Shown piece by piece: positions 59,014 to 64,000 of a stretch of 64,000 nucleotides of DNA (position 1 is the stretch's first letter; each line of letters opens with the position of its first letter). The stretch is taken from positions 682,001 through 746,000 of the forward strand of contig NW_026944387.1 of the NCBI RefSeq assembly GCF_033439725.1, written 5' to 3'. Position numbers and translations under genes: made by a program. Source of the DNA: Neurospora tetraspora. Taxonomy: Eukaryota; Ascomycota; Sordariomycetes; Sordariales; Sordariaceae. Below the pieces are notes generated by a model. The model worked only from the letters and a program-made list of their open reading frames with translations, ran no database searches and was not told where the DNA came from.

Positions 59014-60537
59014 GTTAGGCAGTGTGTTGGTTGTCGTCTGCCGTGGGGTGGTAAGAGAAAGTGTTGGTGGGTTGTTGTGTGTAGTCGGGATCCAAGACCT
59101 GGGAAAACTTTTCAGGTACAAGTCCAGGAACCGAGGGACAATCCGAATTTTTTTAAGTGTTGAATTGGAGAAAGAAATGGAGTTGCGGTTGGTCCCGCTC
59201 AGCCTTGACGTTTTGACGTTTTGCTGGGCCCCATGATGCGATTGCGGGGGTGGGGCATCAAAACAAGCTGAAGAGTGGAGCGGCCCTGGATGGATTTGGG
59301 TTCACGGGGTGATGATCCAATAATATAAACAAAAACAATCACGGGGAGCCAAGAACCAAAGTTTGTGCATTTCTGACTAACATTGACTAACAATTACTGT
59401 TTTGTGTTTGCCAAAGACTTTGAGACTGTTTGACCATACGTTGATGCATGTTCAAGTGTCGTGGAAGGGGATGCATAACTGTGCTATCAAACTGGCTTGT
59501 CCTAGGGAAATATGCATACACGAAGAGCAGTGTCTCGACGTCTCCTACAGAGGTAAAATCGTCTTTACAAACTCCTCTTAGACATTGAAAACTTTGATTT
59601 TCATGCTCATCAATCTAAGAGCTAGCCTTATTTGAACCTCGTTCTCTTCCAAGACTGACACGTTAGACAAACCAGAGACCTAGTGACCTGATTAATGACT
59701 GCATAAAGGTTTTACTAAACTACCTAACTTGTAGCCTTGCATCCAGGTTTTGTGATAGCCACGGCAATTCCAAGCCTATCTAGACCTCATTTGACCGGGT
59801 GGGATGGAAGTACAGGTCCTTGTCCCCTATGCCATCAAGTGAATGGACCACATCCACAAACATCAGCCCATCTACCACCCGGAGCAGCATCAAAACATGG
59901 GTAACATGAAGAGAAAAAGAAAGTCTCGAACGGTCCAGTAATTGTAGCCTAGCCTGCCTTGTCCCTCATAAAGCAACATCAACAAGTCAAGGAAAGAAGT
60001 GAAAACAACCAAACGGAAATGACGACCGGTGCAATCTTGCCATGCTATACCATGCCATGCACTTGTACAACACAAAGTGAAAAAAAGAAAAACAAAGAGG
60101 AACGAGGGAAAAGGAAAAAGGGGATGAACGCCTTCGCTGGCCACCCCAAGTTCCAGTCATAGAATCTCCCAGACCAGACGTTAATGAATCACCAGACATG
60201 CAATCATTCCATGAACGCGCACAAAGTAACCACCAATCCCGAATAGTTTCTCCACATAATTCTCTCTCTCTCGTGGTATGTTCGTCGTCTTCTGCCTTGG
60301 CTGTCCTTGTGATGCCTTCTTGCCCTGTCCTAAAAGATAAAACGCCTGCGTAGTGATCCGTGTTCCCAACGCCTCCAAACCCCGTTGTTGAGTGTCCCAT
60401 CAAAAGCAATAATATTGAGATGTCGAAGTCAAGCCAGTGTATGGAGATGCCGTCCGCCGGCGCCGTAGAAAACCTTTTGAAAGGAAAAGTGGAAAGAGCA
60501 CCACCCATTAAGTTGTGTACCATATGCCAGAGCGTGA
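59014..60537. other. Intergenic region without a confident gene
   Basis: Holds the PBY1-like promoter and probably the 3' UTR of the next minus-strand gene. The open frame at 59,987-60,541 (minus) lacks conserved character and overlaps the likely UTR. No repeats or RNA genes seen. Confidence 0.35.
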
Positions 60538-62092
60538 TCAAGTCCTAGTTCGCTTAGCTGGACCGGCTCCGACCGATGGTGTCTCGCTGGCTCTCTTTGT
60601 ACCAGCACTGGAGGATGCACCGGCCTTGGTTCGACGGAAGGCGTCGAATGGACTCTTCCTTCCCTTGGGTTTGGCCTTCTTGGGCGTGTCTTCTGCAGCC
60701 TTCTTGCTGCCGGCTCTTGTGGTGCGTGCTGTGGCTGGCGGTGAAGCTGGCGCTAACGGTGTCGTCTCGGGTGTGCCTGCTCTGTCCTTGTCTTCTGTTT
60801 GGAGCTCAGGGGCAGCGAGGGGCTCTTCCTTGGCCCCTTCGACTGGCTTTTCAGGCTCAACGACCTCCTCCTTCTCCTCCTCCTGTACCTTCTCCTCCTC
60901 GGCCTTCAGGCTCTCCAGGACGTGATCCTCAATGTCGGTAGGGGCCTCTTCGTCTGAGTCAGGTACCTTTGCCTCTTTGGGTTTGGGTGGGAACAGCAGA
61001 CGGGGCTTGATGGAAGAACGAGTGAGAGGACGTCTCAAGGGAGAGGCAACAGCACTCTCAAATTCGTTATCGGCCTCCACCACCTCCTCTTCGACTTCAG
61101 CGAACTTGCGGAACTGTTTTTTGCCGCGGCTGTGAGGTAGTCAGTAAACATGCTCGTAATTTCAGGGGTCTCTCAGATTTCACTCACAACATGATCAACA
61201 TGCCGTCCTTGCGGCCAACCGCCTCCTCCAAACTCACCACGCCCTCACCAGGAATGATAACCAGATTTCGGGTGCTTCGGCGGGTGGTGGTGCGCTCAGT
61301 AGAAGTGGTAGTGGTGGTAGTCGTTGTCTTGGTGCCGTAGAAAGGGTTGTCAATGCTGTCATCCACCACGGGGACGCGCTCATGAGAGTCAGTGAAAATA
61401 CTAATTTCCTCCTCATCAGAGTGAGCCGCGAAGCTGTCCAGGGTGCTCTGCTTCTTAGCGCGCGCTTTCTTGGGGCTGGGCATGGCCTCATTCTCGTCGA
61501 CCTTTCTGCTGAAAAGAGTCTTTGTGACTCCCTTCAGTTGAGACTTGCTGCGCTCCGTTGGCGGCTTGATGGGAGTCTTGGCGGGGGTGATGAGGCTGCC
61601 AGCTCCAGTTGAGCGACCGCCGGGGGCGTGAATGGAGCCCTCAAGATTTAGAGTCCTTGAAGCGCGATGAACTGAATCCACGGCGGGATTGACAGCGCGC
61701 TTCTTGACGGGGGTGAAGGTTGGGGTGACCATGGCCGACGATGAAGGTTCAGCAGCTTCAGTCTGATGATGGCTGTGATGATGGTGATGAGGTTGACGTT
61801 TTGTTGACTTTGGCGAACCTGTAGATTTGTGGTGGGGTGAAGGTTGTTGTTTGGCAACAGATGAGATGTGACGTCTGGGAGTGGGTTGAGGTGAAGGGGT
61901 GCGGGCGCGGCTGCGGGATGAGGATGAGGCTTGGGCCTGTGTGCGTTGGTGGATGCGTGTGGACTTGCGCGGCGTGTAGGGCTCCCAGTGATCCTCAAAT
62001 CCGTGAAGCGGCGCTGGCGGGGTGTGGATGTCGGAGGGAGAGTGCGGGCCGGAGGGAGTCGCGGCCCCGTGACTGCGAAGTACCTCCATCAT
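60538..62092 (-). CDS. Low-complexity, probably nuclear, hypothetical protein
   Basis: Two exons, 62,092-61,188 and 61,129-60,538, with donor GTT|GTGAGT and acceptor CTCACAG, give 498 residues. The N-terminal half is Ser/Pro/His-rich with basic patches (KKARAKKQSTLDSF). The most ordered part spans the intron: VPVVDDSIDNPFYG, then LVIIPGEGVVSLEEAVGRKD, GMLIMF and RGKKQFRKFAEV. The C-terminal part is Glu/Lys/Pro-rich and ends in basic stretches (KKAKPKGRKSPFDAF) typical of nuclear localisation signals. I do not recognise the family. The start at MMEVLR is chosen because the extension upstream (to 62,167) is hydrophobic and unlike the rest. Confidence 0.7.
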
Positions 62093-63380
62093 TTTCTTCC
62101 TTTCGTTACAAACAAGGCTGACAGTATATCGGACAATTGTTATCCAAACACAAAAGTGTGCGACCAATGAGACGATCGCTACTCAGGCGACAAAGGCCTA
62201 AAAGGATGCGATGAAGGAAGGAGCGGGATGGGATGAAAGACCCGCCCGCGCAATCGATCCTGAAATTGGCGACGACAATGGAAGGCGCGTCAATTGGCCT
62301 ATGCAGTCGGATGTGCGCGCTTCAACGGCCCGATGTTGTCGATGCAAGGCCGGCGCAAGTGGATGTGATGAATGTGTTGCGACTCCAAAGTGCACACTCC
62401 AAGGGTTGTGCGATGTTGTCAGGATGTCGTCGTCGTCGGGGTCGGGGTCGATGTGGTGGTGGTGGTGGTGGCCGGCTATGCGGAGATCTTTGACTTCCAA
62501 ACTGTGAAACCTGGAACGTGCGAAAACAACAAAAACTTGTGCCCAGTTTCTTTCCTCCTCCACACAAATCGCGCAGCAGCAGTACCCAATCGAAGCTAGT
62601 AGTAGAGTAGGTAATTGGACAATACAATAGAGGGTATAGTGTAGTTGCAGTATAGGTTGATGAAAACAGTTGACGATTCCACTTCTGTGTGGATGCAACA
62701 CAACAATATAGAGGCTGAGTGGTGATGAAGATGGGATGTGTGAAATTGTCTGGGGTTAGGAGTGAGTGTGGGAAGCAAGGCCGATGATGCGGATGTTGTT
62801 TGGGGGAAAGAATGCAAAGAAGGGGCTGGGGGGCGGTCTGCGCCTGATTGATCTGAGAGCATGCCAGAATCACCACCCAAGTGCACGGACCATCCCTCGC
62901 TGAACACTCCGTCACACCCTGTCTTTCTCCCGTTTCCGTCGTCGTTGGCAACCAGGGTCAGTTGATGCATTCCTGTTTTTCCATTGGCTGGATCTTGATT
63001 GCAGTCTTGGTTGATTGCGCTAAGACGCGTAAAGTCTTTGTTCACCTGAGACGCGTCTTTTGCTCCCTTGCCCTTGGATGCTGCTGCCCACTTGCCCTTG
63101 CCGAAAAGTGTCCACCGTCCCTTGCGAAAAAGTCCACTTTGACCCCCGTCCTGCCCGTCACTGTCCAATCCCGTGGTTGCAGGCCGATTTGACGCCTGGC
63201 CTTGTTGGGCACAGCTCGCAATTTGATCAACGTCATTCCAATGGCGTGCATCGGCATCCGTGCACCATCAACCAGTCCAGAACATCAAGTCAACAACAGC
63301 TCTAGCTCTCTACCCTACCCCAGATCGTCACCTACCTTGTCGGCGATATCAACGACGACGAACCACCGCCAAAAGCAAAA
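62093..63380. other. Divergent promoter region
   Basis: Lies between two divergently transcribed genes. Contains GT-rich stretches (62,420-62,470) and a CA-rich leader (63,240-63,380). The open frames are mutually overlapping and not family-like. No separate gene supported. Confidence 0.4.
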
Positions 63381-64000
63381 ATGGCAGACGACCGAATGGA
63401 AATCTCCGACGAGGAGGGTTCCTCCCTCTTCGCATCGCCCACTCATCCTCCCACCTCCCGCGCGCATCCCCCGTCGCAAGCGCAACAACAGCAGAAAACT
63501 CCCGTCGCTTCGAGTGCAGCAGCAGCCGCCTCCGCAGCCAAGGACCCCGCCACCAATCAGAGCAGTAGTCGCTCATTCGGCATCGACAACACCACGATCG
63601 AGAGTCGCGAAGCCGCTCTACAGCGAGAGCTAGAAGGAGTGCGCAAAATCAACCAAGTGATCGAAGGCGTCATCGGTACATTGGAGCGCGCAAAGGGGAA
63701 TATGGGTGTAAGTTTTTGTTCTTTTCTCCGATACTCCTCTGTTTACTTTCACAGGTTTGGTTCTCGGGTCGAACATCCGTCCAAACTTTAACCACACCTC
63801 ACCTGCCTCCCTTAACCTCCACCCTAAACTCTAATCCAACCACACCTCTTCCCTTCCATGTTTGCCAATCACTAACAAACCGCCTCACAGACCGTAAACC
63901 GCACAATCCACTCCGCCTCCCACCTCCTCACAACCTGGACCCGCATCCTCTCCCAAACCGAACACAACCAGCGCCTTCTGCTCAACCCCTCCTGGAAGGG
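63381..64000 (+). CDS. duo1: DASH complex subunit Duo1 (partial; runs off the window)
   Basis: Exon 1 63,381-63,707 and exon 2 63,891 to beyond the window, with donor GGT|GTAAGT, branch CTAAC and acceptor CACAG. The frame is kept and joins NMG to TVNRT. After an Ala/Gln/Pro-rich N-terminus comes the Duo1 core: REAALQRELEGVRKINQVIE, IGTLERAKGNMG, TVNRTIHSASHLLTTWTRIL and SQTEHNQRLLLNPSW. Duo1 is part of the ten-subunit DASH/Dam1 ring that couples kinetochores to microtubules in the nucleus. The C-terminal part is outside the window. Confidence 0.92.

Noticed and set aside
58423-59163. 246-residue plus-strand Gly/Val-rich ORF
   Set aside because: Antisense shadow of the SurE-coding exon.
59987-60541. 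184-residue minus-strand ORF
   Set aside because: No conserved features, overlaps the likely 3' UTR of the gene ending at 60,538, and other strands are equally open.

Overview
The window is nuclear DNA of a filamentous ascomycete, most likely a Sordariomycete close to Neurospora or Sordaria. The evidence is short introns with GTAAGT/GTGAGT donors and CTAAC branch sites, a HET-domain gene, ascomycete-type KIN1, SRS2, WHI2-like, GPATCH1-like, PBY1 and DUO1 genes, and long A+T-rich tracts in which transposon genes are full of TAG/TAA codons. The last point is the typical footprint of repeat-induced point mutation (RIP, C-to-T in duplicated DNA).

Layout. 1-6,640: RIP-degraded Ty3/gypsy DNA, formed of the 3' part of one element joined abruptly to the 5' part of another, both reading leftward. 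6,650-30,900: a gene island of normal composition with an SRS2/UvrD helicase, tRNA-Thr(AGT), a HET-domain gene, a small Cys-rich gene, a WHI2-like BTB gene, a GPATCH1-like G-patch gene and the KIN1/MARK kinase. 30,916-50,621: a complete LTR chromovirus with 358-bp LTRs and a perfect 5-bp target duplication, holding a nested antisense Ty3/gypsy element (40,202-48,323, 246-bp LTRs) and a 372-bp G+C-rich insert of unknown nature with its own 13-bp target duplication. 50,692-53,740: a pogo-like DNA transposon with 52-bp inverted repeats and TA target sites. 53,743-64,000: a second gene island with a DapA-like protein lacking both catalytic residues, a PBY1-type SurE plus tubulin-tyrosine-ligase fusion, a low-complexity nuclear-type protein, and the start of the DASH subunit gene DUO1.

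I rebuilt exon structures by reading-frame continuity and protein-family continuity. Two genes (HET and KIN1) keep their frame only if an AG-GC type intron (GCAAGT donor) is used. The cellular genes do not form a pathway cluster. They are housekeeping or regulatory genes (DNA repair, RNA processing, polarity and stress signalling, kinetochore) placed between transposon-rich blocks. The first island is bracketed by two inverted copies of the same retroelement, whose 5' LTRs face the genes.
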